From: Naematelia aurantialba
Lineage: Eukaryota > Basidiomycota > Tremellomycetes > Tremellales > Naemateliaceae
NCBI GenBank assembly: GCA_021527695.1
Contig: JAKFAO010000001.1
Location: forward strand, 248,001 to 312,000
Length of the DNA: 64,000 nucleotides
Direction of reading: 5' to 3'
The position numbers were made by a program, and so were the translations under genes. How positions within the stretch are numbered: the first letter of the stretch is position 1; the number at the start of each line of letters is the position of its first letter. The notes under the pieces were generated by a model. It was not told the DNA's origin. It saw nothing but the letters and a program-made list of their open reading frames with translations, and searched no databases. Of the stretch, positions 11,944 through 23,328 are shown one piece after another.

Positions 11944-12101
11944 GCTCTTGATCTCTCTCGCCTACTTGCATCCCTCTCTCGCCTCTTTGCATCCCTCTCT
12001 CGCCCCCTTGCCTTGCATCTCTCTCTCGCCTACTTGCATCTCTCTCTCGCCTACTTGCATCTCGCTCGCCTCCTTGCATCTCTCTCTCGCCTACTTGCAT
12101 C
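11944..12101. repeat. Minisatellite overlapping the ARP4 stop codon
   Basis: Seven or so units of 20-21 nt; read on the minus strand the unit is GATGCAAGTAGGCGAGAGAG. The unit nearest the gene supplies the last ARP4 exon (C, K and the TAG stop at 12091-12093). The rest of the array is the 3' flank. Confidence 0.85.
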
Positions 12102-14140
12102 CTAGGTATCTATGAGCGACAGGACGCGGCAGACCAGAGGCAGTATGAAGCACTCACGCTGGTTGACGACCGACATGCCGTGCTCCTCGTATTCGTCCTT
12201 TGTGACCCACAGCTGGTGGAACGTGCCCAGACTCGCGAGGACCGACCCGCCAAGCCAGGACGCGTATTTTCGCTCAAATGGGATCGTGGGCGAATGGATT
12301 TTGATCTTTTGCTATCACCCGCTCAGCTCGACCTGGTTCGCCCGATTTATTTATTCAGGAGAAGAGAAGAAACGAAAAGGCGCAGAACACAAGCAAGAGA
12401 AGGGCAGACAAGATAGAGAAAGAGAGAAGAGAAAGAGAGAAGAGAGAGAAGAGAGAGAAGAGAGAGAAGAGAAGAAAAACAACCGCAGGCAGACAACGTA
12501 CACCAGGCAGCAGGCCGGCGAGCTCAAAGTCGAGGCGCTCGCACAGGCCTCTTGTCAGCGACGTATTGCCGACTACGACAATGTTCTGCAGTAGCGTGCC
12601 GCGGACGTCGACATCGCACGCCATGATCGAGTCGTGGACCAGCTGGTGGAGCGGCACGAGATCTTTGAGCGAGTGCGCGTGTGGTCCCGACTCGACGGTG
12701 CGCAGCATTGCCGGCGGCTCGATTGCCTGAATGTACAATCAGCCATCACGCGTGGACGGGTGCTGGAGACCCACCTGGTTGAAGTAGTTTTTGGGATCGA
12801 ACAGCATCTCGGTGAACCTGTACCGCTCCTCGCCAAAGTACTGGTGATACCCATCAGGAAACTCGTACTCGATCTGCGGTAATTCCTTGGCCGAAGCAAA
12901 ATCGAATCCGCGGGTATTGACAATCTCCCCGCACGCCTCTTTCCACCCATCGACCACTTGGAACTGCTCCGCCCACAAGCGCCAGCTGGCGGTTGTGTGT
13001 GGTGCGCGGTCTTCTCGCAGTAGCGGTTCAGGCTGGGCGGCGTCGACGGGATTGCGCTTTGCGATCAACTGCCGGGGTGTGAGTGATAAGGGGAAAGACC
13101 GGGCTGGCGTCGGGTGGGTGAAGTGGTGATGGAGCTGGTTGACGAGCAGCGCAGATCCGAGCGGTTGGCGCATCGTACCTTGTAAATGTCAGAAACTGGC
13201 CACGTGCATGTCCACACAGAGAGAGTGAGAGGTCAGAACTCACCCGCTCGAAGGGCATAGCCATCGACAACTGGCACCGCGCTGGAATTGGCATACCCGA
13301 CATCCAGGACCAATGCTGTCGGCTTGCCCGCGGCAAATCTTCGACGTGTTAGCGTTCAACGTTAGGGTCCAAAGGACATGAAGGTGCTAGGAAGTCGAAG
13401 CGGAGAGGCACTCACGAGGAGAGCACGCCTGCTGAGCCGAGGTACAGTGCCGGCACGTTTTCTCCCTCAAACGCCATCTGCGCCAGCGCCTCTCTTGCTT
13501 TTGGTGTGTTCCACGCCGGTTCGGTCATCATGAGCGGGTGCTCGGTCGGGTCGACCCCGAGGCGCTCGTGCAGGATGTGATGCAGGAGATGCGAGGCTGG
13601 CTCGGGGTCGTATACTAGATATCGTCAGAATCAGACATCCGATCCTTCCAGCTGCAGTAGACTTCTTCGGGCTGCGATCCTCCCAGCAGGAGTAGACTTC
13701 TTCGGGCTTGGGATGGCGCAAGATGCTCAAAGATGCGAGGGAGAAAACTCACCCATGCCGTCCACCATAAAGTTGTCGACCTCCATTCCAGCCCTCCAGA
13801 GACCCGGGCCACTCTCTCCGACAAAGTACTTTCGACCCCTTCGCTTTCCTGAGCCTGCACCCGTTCCAATTCCATTGCCATTCGCTTCGCCCGTACCGTC
13901 CATAGGCACGTCCTCGCCTGATGCACCGTTTGATACTGAGCCAGACGCCGAAGCATCCGCCTCGTCCATGTATCCGTAAAAGGACGGGCAGATTACTCGA
14001 GGCGTATCCTCTCCTGCGTATCCGGCTCGGGTAGTGTGCGATCCGAAATCCACCACCAGAGCCGAGACCTCATCTGCAACGCCAACGTCAGCATCATCAC
14101 CAGTACGCACGACCTTGCACGTACCTCCATTGTAAACCAT
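12091..14140 (-). CDS. ARP4: Actin-related protein 4
   Basis: A nuclear actin-related subunit shared by NuA4, SWR1 and INO80 chromatin complexes. The spliced N-terminus [20 protein letters not shown] is the Arp4 signature, followed by [16 protein letters not shown]. An acidic and Gly-rich insert of about 40 residues sits before KYFVGESG. Further on come [17 protein letters not shown], the [15 protein letters not shown] region, [14 protein letters not shown] and the terminal [17 protein letters not shown] then FHQLWV. Six introns are readable, including 14074-14124 (after a 16-nt first exon) and one with a long polypyrimidine tract (12361-12480). The last exon encodes only C-K-stop and lies within a minisatellite unit. 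Head to head with the TPR gene, 295 bp apart. Confidence 0.93.
12361..12480. repeat. Polypurine/polypyrimidine intron tract
   Basis: A GAGAGAAGAGA-type low-complexity run (pyrimidine-rich on the coding strand) in the penultimate ARP4 intron, between LLPG and QKIKIHSP. Open frames across it are artefacts. Confidence 0.85.
13641..13710. repeat. 34-bp tandem duplication in ARP4 intron
   Basis: Two adjacent copies begin GATCCTTCCAGC and GATCCTCCCAGC and share AGTAGACTTCTTCGGGCT. The duplication lengthens the second ARP4 intron. Confidence 0.85.
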
Positions 14141-14435
14141 GCTGCAGAGTCGAATCAAGAGTTTGCTGGACAAATTGGTCAAACAGGACAAAAACAGAGG
14201 CAAACGGACGCGAAGGGAGGCTACACGTGGCATTTTTGGCTCACGACAACAGATCCGGGGCCGACCAAAGATCGGGTCTCTAGAGGACACTGTTGTATGT
14301 CTCTCTGCTTGTCATTGCGCCTATGGCACCGTCACACTCGTGGTCGGGAAATAGCTGGTAGAGACCCATCTCATCGACAGCACACGACCTGGAAGGGCTG
14401 CTCCAGCCATCGGCAACGGCGGGGCATCCACCTCC
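14141..14435. promoter_or_regulatory. Bidirectional promoter ARP4 / TPR protein
   Basis: 295 bp between two divergent start codons, so both promoters must overlap here. No specific motif is identified. Confidence 0.5.
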
Positions 14436-16700
14436 ATGCCCTCTCAAACCATTAGCCCAAATGCAACGCTGCACGCTTTGACCGAACGGCTTGCCTCGCA
14501 TTCCCGGTCCCTCCATCCCTTCCTCAACTCGAACCTCTCGAGCTTCTCTCCGCACTCTCTAGCCGCCGCAGCATCAGCATACAGGCAGCCCGCACCGCCG
14601 CCTTCCTTGCCGGTCCTCCAGCTGATCGGGCGACACCAGGACATCCCTGCCAGTCAACTGCCGCCGCCTCCGCCCGACGCGGCTTTGGAAGGCAGGGCAA
14701 ACGGGGTACCGAACGGCGTGGTAGATGGAGGCGGCTATAGGGAAAACCGATGCCCGGCTGGGAACGCTTGGCCGGAGAAGGGCGAGCATTCCGATAGACG
14801 CTGCGCCCGGTGTGAGGAGGACGAGCTGGACGACTTTGTGGCGGACATGGGACTGGTCTTGCGGAGAGAGTTCGACTGCTGGGTCGAGCAATGCTGGTAC
14901 GTTGCCCAATATCACACTGAAGGGGCTCTGCTGAAGTGGGCAGGACCGAGGCATTCCACCATCTGTTCACAATCACCATCCCAAATCTCCTCATCCACCT
15001 GATCCTGACTGGAGCGTCACCGACATTTCTGCGGCGGCAAATCGTGCACGGTGGGCCTGATCTAGACTACCTATTCACCAGGCAGATGCTTGATCTGCTA
15101 TACCAGGAGCTCGAGCTGCGTCTGTCTGGCGCGCGACCCTCTGAAGCCTCTTCGTCCGTCGTGAAACAACCACCACCGCAGCCACAGGCACCCAATCCTA
15201 CCCAACCCAGCGCCCCGACCCCTGCTGCACCGCGCGACGGCGTGTGTTTCCACGACCTCGGCTACATTCACGGCCTGTCTTCCGACGAGGATGACCACGG
15301 CAGCTGCCTGTGCCAGCTGTCGACGTGCCTCGGCTGCTTTCACGAGTATGCCGTGGGTCGTCGCGGCCCGATCAGCTTGTTGCCTTACGAGCTTGCGTCT
15401 GCCGAGGTGTCAGAGGGGTGGACGGGGGGAGTGGAGTCTTCCGCTCAGGCAGAGGCACGCCGGGACGGCTGGCGGCCTGTGCGGACGCAACGGGAGGATC
15501 TACCCGCCGGCAAGGGGTTCGTGCTGAACCCCAAGCCCCAGCAGGTGCCAAAACCACCGCCCATGTTCCCGCACCCGCAAATGACGGACGTCTTGGCCGT
15601 CGAGGAACACCTGAGGTGGCGGCTGAAAGAGATGGGCGCGTCGGACCCCCCGGTCGAAAGCCGTTATGGACCATGCACCAACTCGCCCGCCGCGCTCGAG
15701 GGCATCGACTTGGCAGACATGGACAGCGAGGACGGCGATGCCAAGTCTACATCGGGGGCCAAGGGTCCTAAAGTCGTCAAAGTCACGCGCGGGAAAGGAA
15801 AGGCGCGGAGAGTGGTCAATGGGGTGGTCAAGAAGGACAAGGACGGGAGGGATAAAGGCAAGGTATCGTATCTGCCGAAAGAGTGGGCAGAGGCGGATCC
15901 TGCCGTTCGGAATACTGCCGTAACTCTGACCTTTCGGCATTTCGTCAAGGCAAGTCCTGTCCACCATGTCCACCTTCCACTGCGTGATATCCGCAGGTCC
16001 GCTGCACCACAGCTTATTTCCCGAGTGTAGCTTCTGCACACTACCGCGACGTGTTCGTCGCCATTCTCGTACCCCTCGTATTCGCAGGATATAGAAGACC
16101 TCGACCGCGTGCACCCGATTGCGCTGTATCGCCGGCTGGCCGAGCCGGCCGTTGCGCGGCGAAAAGTCTCACGCGAGTCGCGTGCGTGGAGCGAGTGCAT
16201 GGACAAATGGGCAGAAGAGCTTGGCGCGCGAGAAAAGACTCAGGCAAGTCCAGCTTGACGCGCCTCCTCGCCTCGCGCCTCGCGATCGTCCGTGGTCTGG
16301 TCCCGTGCCCTCGACTGACAGAGCGCAGGGCAACAAGCTGGTCAATGAGAATCGGCAGGGCGAGGCCATAGAGTACTACACGCGCGCGATCTCGCTCGAC
16401 GCGAAGAAGACCGTCTACTTTACCAACCGCGCCGTCGCACTGAATGCGCTGGGGGAGCACGAGCGCGCAGAGTGGGACTGCCGGTTCATCCTCGCCAAGG
16501 ACTCGAAGAATGGAAAGGCGTTCTACCAGCGCGCCGTGGCGCGGCGCGGCATGGGCAAGTGGAGAGAGGCAGAGGCAGACCTCCGTGAGGTGCTGCGCTT
16601 CCAGCCCGGTAACGATAGCGCCAAGAAGCTCATGGGGATCGTCAAGGCCGAGGTCGCGCGATTACCCAAGCAGCGCGTGGAGGACGTCATGGATTTTTAG
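14436..16700 (+). CDS. TPR-repeat protein with long Cys-containing N-terminus
   Basis: The C-terminal 130 residues carry a TPR array of co-chaperone type: KLVNENRQGEAIEYYTRAI, YFTNRAVALNALGEHERAEWDC and AFYQRAVARRGMGKWREAE. The N-terminal 400 residues are unrecognised: Pro-rich segments, a short Cys cluster (RRCARCEED) and another (GSCLCQLSTCLGCFHEYA), then a Lys-rich stretch. Introns: 14897-14943 (GT-AG), 15950-15996 and 16244-16328 (both GC-AG, donor GCAAGT), plus a 38-nt one before DIEDLDRVHP. The architecture suggests a cytosolic adaptor or co-chaperone; the partner is unknown. Confidence is high for the TPR part, low for function. Confidence 0.72.
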
Positions 16701-16965
16701 TATAGTCACATGTCCGCCGCAGATGTATCTGTCGGATCTGGCAGGCTGTATAGTGGACTGGTGTCGTGGTCAGGTTGACCACTCTAAACTTCAAATGATT
16801 TCTCTCTGCAAAGGCTCAAGGTGCGCAGAGTCCTGCAGGAACGAGAGAAACTGTTGAGCCCAAGACTCCGGCACGGCCGAGACGGAGTTGCCCTTCCCGC
16901 ATCTCAGGAAGGGCTGCTTGACGAGCGCAGAAACCGAGTCGTTACATTCACTATCAACCCGAGAT

Positions 16966-18055
16966 CTATCGCCTGACGCCCTGGTTTGTCCTGGTCGTTC
17001 CCCTCCTCGCATTTGCTAGGGACATCGTCAGCTCCAGTCTAATGCAGGCTATGTAGAGGCTATTGAATGTGGTGCTCTAGAGCTCATGGGGTCCGTGAAG
17101 GACGGGGAGCGGGAGTATGTGAAAAGCACAACGCACCTCGTTGGATGGTCGCGCGACCACGGGCTGCACCGATACCTCGTCCACGCATGGCGTTTGGTCC
17201 GACTCGCTTGAACCTGTCACCATTGTCAGTTCCTGCCAGCCAAGGCGACGTATATAGCGGAACGGATAAGACAGAGACAGGGGTCTGAGGAGGTGGCGCA
17301 TGGGGACATGAGTCGGAGAGAAAGCAGGTAGAGAAGGTGGTTTGGAAGAGGAGACGTTCAGGTGACTCACATGGGTGCAGCGGCCAGAAGATCAGGAACA
17401 ATGATGAATCGAATCTACGATCCTGCATCAGCAAACCGGCCCGGCTCGCGTACATTCAAGAGATGACATGCTGGTGCCAAGACAGCAGAGTCAAGGGCGA
17501 GGGACTGACCATGCTGCCGCGGATGTAGACCTGCTCCAACTGCGAAACCCGGCCGTCACGCGCCGTGACGGTTATCTCACGCAGGGCGATGTTGAGCGAG
17601 TCCTCCGCTGCGTTGTGGCATGCGAGGGTACAGGCAGGGATGAGCGTGATGATTGTGCGGGCGAGAATGCGGAATGAGCGGCGAGAGGGCGAGGGGGGGA
17701 GGGAGAGAGTGGGGAATCATATTGTTGCCGTTGCCGTTGCCATTGTCGATCATGGACGTGCATGCGGCCGATGAGCAGAGGTGTATTGGGGGTTACGATT
17801 CGTGTGGCGATGTAGAGACAGATAGACACCTGGTAAGCAGACTTCCTGGGCCAAGAACAGCGCAATGCAATGTCCAGTAAACGCAAGACGCACCCTCCAT
17901 CAACTTGCCTCGATACATCTTCGCAGCGTCAGCACATCTTTACCTGGAACCACATTACCAGCCCGCCGACTCACCTCTCCCGTCTTCAGCTCGACGGTGA
18001 TGATGTGCCCCAGGGACTCGTGTAACAGCTTGACGGGGACACCGAGGTTCGCCAT
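16966..18055 (-). CDS. SMD3: Small nuclear ribonucleoprotein Sm D3
   Basis: A core Sm-ring subunit of spliceosomal snRNPs. The spliced protein starts [18 protein letters not shown], then [17 protein letters not shown] (Sm1) and [19 protein letters not shown], and Sm2 as [13 protein letters not shown] then [15 protein letters not shown]. The tail is Arg/Gly-rich ([15 protein letters not shown], then [16 protein letters not shown] to TAG at 16966-16968), as expected for SmD3. Five introns break a protein of about 140 residues, including the last near 17000-17116. Sm1 and Sm2 sit on separate exons. All junctions restore the conserved frame, so the model is solid. Confidence 0.92.
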
Positions 18056-18615
18056 TCTGACCTGATTCTTCTATCCAAACTACGCTCTACGCTCGACGCT
18101 CAACTGTCAATCTGTCAATCTGCAACTTGTAGGCCGGTGCGTGTCGGCAGCGGTTTTGCGCGTGGACCCGGGGACGAGGTTGGAGCACGAGCTGGGTCTG
18201 GTGGCCGAGGCGAGCACTCGAGCAGACGAGCAGAGTGCTGTTTTGAGGTCGATGCGAGTGACAGAACGGGTGTTGAAACTGCCAAACTGCTTGGAGGCGA
18301 CAAAGATGCGACAGTAACGGCGGGACCGGATAAATGGTTCCGCCCAGTCGTCCGTGCCCTTGTCCTTGCAGTAGCAGCAGGCAGTTTGCAGAGGTGCAGA
18401 CAGATTGTCGAGCTGGAGACAGCGGGTAGCATGCAAGTGGGGCAGTTCAAGCTCTTATTGGATGACAGCCTTTCTCGAACCACACGGCAATGAGACCCCA
18501 CGGTGAAAGTGGACCCCACGGTGAAAGTGACAGCCGGCCAAGTCAAACTGGAGACGCTTCTCGCCACCGACGCATCGCAACGCCGAGGCGAGTACGAGTA
18601 AATGCATACATATGC
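18056..18615. other. Intergenic region
   Basis: 560 bp between two minus-strand genes. It contains a short direct duplication (CCCCACGGTGAAAGTG twice, near 18496-18530). I see no gene or RNA. Confidence 0.5.
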
Positions 18616-21113
18616 TCATGCCTGGAATCCCAACATGCCCTCATCGTCATCGTCATCTTCCTCCTCGTCAGTACCAGTCTCCTCCTCAGATCCCGACATG
18701 CTGTCGTCACTATCGCCATCGCCATCGTTCTCGTGGTTGACCCCCGTTTCGCCCTTGAGAGAACTCTTCCCCTGTTCCGACGTAGCATCGTCGAGGAGCT
18801 TGATCCACCTCCCTTCCAATACGGCCGCGGCTCCCGCGTCAACTGACACCGCCCTTCGCGCAACGTCCACTACTTTATGAGCGTCCACACCCCTGCCTTG
18901 GCTGAGCAACCACGTCGCGTAAGTAAGTGCCGCGTCGACGGTATCCTTGCGGTCCTTGCAGGACCGCCGCCACGCCTCGTATACTCTTTGCAGATCCGCC
19001 TTGGAATCTCTCTCCCTCTGCTCCAGCTCTCGTTCTCGGTTCTCGGAGTGGGCGAGGAGGCCGAAGGCTTGGTGGTAGAATCCCGGAGTTGGGCGGTAGG
19101 CCGACGCGATAGCTGTCAAAGTCGACATGGCGTCTCCGGGCTCGGCCTTGATAGAGGACCGAAAGTACCGAGCCAGCAGATTGCCATGGAGCTGGGGCAG
19201 GGCGGAGCCCGATAAGAGCGATTCGCGAAGGACCGACTGCCACGTCGACCGCGAGGAAGGGGCCGACTGGCAGTTCTCCCAGTCGACGTACGCTAGCCAG
19301 ATGGTTTCGGCCGTTTCGCGCTCCTCGTCCGTCAGGCCAGAACGAGTAACGAGCTTGAGGACGTCCTTGCATATGGCTCGAACCTCGTCTGTCTTTGGGT
19401 TGTGCGCGATTTCAGCTCGGACTCTCACGAGCTGTAGCGCGGGGTGAGTCGGGTGGATGGCCGCGTGAGATCGTGCGCTGCGGAGAAGGTCAGGCGAGGT
19501 GGGATCAAGCTGAGAGATATGGAGGAGGAGAAGCGAAGCGGATGGGTTGAGCGATGATTTCGTAAGGCTCGACAGGGTAGATAGTAAATATTCCCGCTAC
19601 AGCTTGTTAACGTCTGTCTCATGGCAAAGAGGAACTGGGACTCACCAGATCCGCATTGTCTTCATTCAACTTGATCTGCTCGACAAGCCAAGGACCGATC
19701 GCATCACCCCATTCTTGGCTCTTGGTGTTCTTGGCGATCTGGCGGATTTCCCTTCCGATGCGCCCATATTCCTCAACTAGGTCCACACCACTCAGGACAA
19801 CACCGCCTTGGTCCCTGCTCTCTGGGTCGTAGACTTGGTCATACAGCCCTCGCGTGACCAACAAGACTCCTGCCTTTGCTCCGGCTCGTCCTCCGCTTTC
19901 CATGATGCTGCGCAGTTCGCCGTAGATAGCCTCTTGACACTTTGTCCGTAGTGGACTCGGATACAACCTCAACATCTGCAGCAGACCTTGGCGGAATGTC
20001 ATCCCATCTTCCCCATCCCTTTCATCCTTCTCCGCTCCTGGGGTTATTGCCTCCAATGCCGACTTTATCGCCTCGATCACCAACTGACCAGCCAGGATTG
20101 CTTTCCTTGCATCTTCGCCTTCTGGTCCAAACGCTCCCTCGCCACCGAGGAGGGCTTCAGAATCGCCCTCGAACACAGCGTCCGCATCCCGCGGCACGTG
20201 CACCTGGTCGGCGAGCTTGATGCCTAGCACTCGCCAGCGCCGTCTGAGGGCCTCGACCCAGCCTAGCTCGAGTTTGATGTATTCGCGCCACAGCTCGCGG
20301 GATCGAGGAAGCAGACGAAGCCCTAACAGCAGGGTGGTCCGCGCTGGCGTGGTGCCTTCTAGGGAAAACCCCGAGGGCGAATCGTCGTCGTCGTCGTCAG
20401 CCGCGGCGGCGGTGGGCAGGTCGAGCGTAGAGGTCGAGGGTATGGAAGAGCGGGGAAAGGGGGAGGTCGGGTGGAGATGGTGATAGGTCGACAAGAGGTA
20501 TAATGTCGACGAAAGTGGATGGTGCTGTAATGCACTGTTCCCAGGTCAGAGCATTCTGGCTGAACGGAAGTTTCGGGATCGAACGAGGCATACCTGTTAA
20601 GACCTTTGCTGACCACCTTGTGCATGCGCTCTCGACCTGCATATTCGATATACGCAAGCCATACAGCGAGGTCAGACGGAAATTTGACAGTAGCCCGTTT
20701 GAGGATGTACAATATCCTCCGTGGAAGCGAGTACGACGATGCAGATGGTGGGGGAGGATTCAGATCATACTCTGTCACGTACATCAGCCTGATAGCTCTC
20801 ACGCAGTATCAGGATGGCCCAGGACGGTCGAAGTACTCACTCAAGCGCTTCCACCGGACTCGACGTAGCCGCTCGAGGTTGATCTCGTACTCGGCATAAC
20901 GGAAGAAATCCTCCTTCCTCGTCACCCGGCGAATAAGAGCAGTCTCTAGCGCTGTCCGACGTCGAGTGATTTGGTTGATCTCAGTCTAGACGGCGACATC
21001 AGTCTTGTCTGAATGTAGAGAAACAGGTGGCGGACCTTGGTGAAGAGCCCCTTTTCGTACAGGTCTTTGAGCTCTGGCAGAGTCGCCTCGAGCTGGAATT
21101 GGACTTTTTCCAT
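18616..21113 (-). CDS. UTP6: U3 snoRNP component UTP6
   Basis: An HAT-repeat protein of the small-subunit processome (UTP-B module) needed for 18S rRNA maturation in the nucleolus. The start MEKVQFQLEATLPELKDLYE is the UTP6 N-terminus, followed after an intron by TEINQITRRRTALETALIRR and KEDFFRYAEYEINLERLRR. HAT-like helices follow: FPSDLAVWLAYIEYAGR and SRELWREYIKLELGWVEALR. The C-terminal part continues with DLREYLLSTLSS, ETIWLAYVDWENCQSAP and an acidic tail ending ...DDEGMLGFQA. Introns lie near 20985-21036, 20830-20880, 20500-20600 and 19570-19645. Length and order match the family. Confidence 0.88.
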
Positions 21114-21378
21114 CTTGCTAGGTGGGAACACTGGCTGTCAAGCTCGTGCAACCTGCTGCCTCGATGTGTGAGACGCTGTACGTTTGTGGGGGTTAGATGT
21201 ACAAGATCAGGAGTGTCTCCTGCGACGACCAATACAGACTTTTTGACGCCGCATGACGTGGCATTACACGACAGGGTCTTGGCTAAAGTCTCTCGGTCCT
21301 CGATATTTCACCCAGTCCACTGTCCATTTCCCTGGTATACCAGTCAAACTCAGCGCTCTGCGGGCCAGCTGTGCCGAT
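21114..21378. promoter_or_regulatory. Bidirectional promoter UTP6 / mitochondrial protein
   Basis: 265 bp between divergent ATGs; must contain both promoters. No motif called. Confidence 0.45.
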
Positions 21379-22062
21379 ATGAGTTCCCTGCTACGGTCCT
21401 CTACTGCTCGCGCTGCCCAGGTCGCCTCTGGATCCCGCACGAGCCTCGTACGAGCGGCATCGACATCTTCGGCATCCTCCACATCCTCGGTGCACCCGCC
21501 GACGCCCAAACGTCGCAAGGGCTCGAGCCGGAAAGTGCGGCCGATCGCGACCACGCGCGCGCTCGTCGACCTGCACCACACGGCGGCATCATTCATGCAC
21601 TCGCCCGAAGACATCGCGACAGGGTTCGAGAACACTTTCCGAAACTCCACTTTGAACCCCTACTTTCAGAAGTTCTGGCAGTTCCGCGACAGCGCGCTTG
21701 AGATTGCCGAGGTGCGGGAGAGCGGGACAGAAAACGCGTTGGTGGAGCGAGTTGATATCGGCGCGAAAGCGAGCACGTCCAAGGCGAGAGCTGGTCAGCC
21801 CAAAGCGCCATCGTTTCCGCTGGTGTTCAAGAAACACGAAAAAAACTGGAGCGAGCGTGGGCGGATGGACGAACATACTCCAGAGTTGACGGAGCGGGAG
21901 TTGCAGGTCAAAGAAGCGCTGTTTGGGACGTGGGAGCGAGGTGGCGCGGGCATCCGCAGGGCAGAACCCAGTTTGGAGGGAATCAAGGAATACCTCGCGG
22001 CCAAAGGGACGACTGTGACGCAGGCGGCAGAGGAGTGGAACAAGAGGCACGACGAGGACTGA
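21379..22062 (+). CDS. Predicted mitochondrial protein of unknown function
   Basis: A single-exon frame of 227 codons. The N-terminus MSSLLRSSTARAAQVASGSR is rich in Arg, Ser and Ala without acidic residues, which fits a mitochondrial presequence; that is why I start here and not at the upstream Met (21253). The mature part is basic then acidic, helix-rich (SPEDIATGFENTFRN, ELTERELQVKEALFG) and has no membrane segment. A mitoribosomal or assembly-factor role is possible but not shown. Confidence 0.6.
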   Translation: MSSLLRSSTARAAQVASGSRTSLVRAASTSSASSTSSVHPPTPKRRKGSSRKVRPIATTRALVDLHHTAASFMHSPEDIATGFENTFRNSTLNPYFQKFWQFRDSALEIAEVRESGTENALVERVDIGAKASTSKARAGQPKAPSFPLVFKKHEKNWSERGRMDEHTPELTERELQVKEALFGTWERGGAGIRRAEPSLEGIKEYLAAKGTTVTQAAEEWNKRHDED

Positions 22063-22197
22063 GGAATGGAGACTGAGGACTGGGCACTGGGCACTGAGGA
22101 CCAAGGACTGCAGACTCAGCACCGAGTCCGAGCTGAAGTCGTCACATCGAGTCCGTTTGCAGGCACGATGCATTCACAGCATAATGATCCATCTCGT

Positions 22198-23108
22198 TCA
22201 TCTTCGCCCTGGGGTTTGTACCTGCTGGACTCGCTTATCCCCCTTTTCCATCCTCGCGCGCAGCTTCGCCTGTCTCTTAGACTCCACCTTGTCGTCTCCG
22301 GCGTCTTGGACAGGAGCCCCCGGCGCTCTGGGAGCTCTTGGCCCAAAGATGCCAGGGAGGAACATGCCTAGTAAAGGGCGAACTACGTTGAAGGCTTTGT
22401 ATGCGCCAAATGCCGGGACCTGTACCAGTCAGCGCACCGAGACGAAGAGCAGCCGGACACGGTGCAGGGATAGGACGTGCAGAGATAGACAGACGCAGGA
22501 GAACGTACGAGGAGGTAGAACCACCAGACCCAGTCGCCGAGGATCGCACTGCCCAATGTACAGATCCAAGTCATATATATCCTTCTCTATCAGCGCTTCA
22601 CCACCAGGACTCTGAGCACTTGAGCAGACGAGGAGCCGACGTACAGGTCCCATGCTAGCTCGACGACGCCTCCCCCTCCGAGATCTTCGCCGCTCTTGAG
22701 GCCGCTTGCATCTCGTTTCGGGGTGCCGATGAGCACCAACCAGCGCCACACAAATACTGTCCCTGCGGCCGAGAGAAGGTGAAGAGCGATGATCTTCTTC
22801 GAGGCGAGGAAAGACCTCGCAGTCACGAGGGAGAGAAGAAAGCGGAGCAGAGGTGCCAGAAGCTATACAGAGACGTAGATCAGCGAGGTGCACGGGAGCA
22901 TGTCGGCAGCGGTAGCACGATAACACAACAGCAATGGTGCCAGGCCACGCGACCGAGTCTCGTGGAGGACGTACATTAACGCCAAGGAGGCCGAGTTGGA
23001 GATTCTTCAGCGCCGACTCGTTGGCCGAGGCGATCCTCTTGGAGGAAGCATTGGCCTGTCTGCGTGAGTGATGGCTCTAATGGCGAAAGCAGTAACACCA
23101 CTCACCAT
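22198..23108 (-). CDS. SND2: SND2 / TMEM208 ER-targeting protein
   Basis: A small ER multi-pass membrane protein of the SRP-independent (SND) targeting route. The spliced N-terminus MANASSKRIASANESALKN matches the family start. It is followed by a hydrophobic pair around LLRFLLSLVTARSFLASKK and ALHLLSAAGTVFVWRWLVLI, then TWICTLGSAILGDWVWWFYL, VPAFGAYKAFNVVRPLLGMF and a basic tail (ESKRQAKLRARMEKGDKR). The first coding exon is just the ATG (23106-23108): the donor GTGAGT follows at once and the acceptor ACAG precedes GCC AAT GCT. Three or four further introns separate the helices. Head to head with the MDR gene. Confidence 0.8.
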
Positions 23109-23328
23109 AACGTAGCGTCTGTCAGTCAGAATAGATATTGAAAACAACTTTCGGACTTTGGCGACGGGCCGACTTGGACTACCTACTGTACTTGTCTGTG
23201 GTTACTGACGTCAGATGCGTAGACCAGCTAGCCATCTAGGGTGATGAGCGACGCATGCAACTTCATCACTACCCAGAGACTCACTGCTCACCACTCTCTT
23301 CTCATTCATAGCCACTATACATAGCAAC
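23109..23328. promoter_or_regulatory. Bidirectional promoter SND2 / MDR oxidoreductase
   Basis: 220 bp between divergent ATGs. No specific element identified. Confidence 0.45.

Noticed and set aside
11944..12101. CRISPR-like regular repeats
   Set aside because: Units are contiguous without unique spacers, in a eukaryotic gene end; a minisatellite explains them. The same applies to 30530-30612 and 53190-53325.
12355..12600. Glu/Arg-rich frames on the plus strand
   Set aside because: The polypurine tract is an ARP4 intron; exons on both sides join at [11 protein letters not shown].
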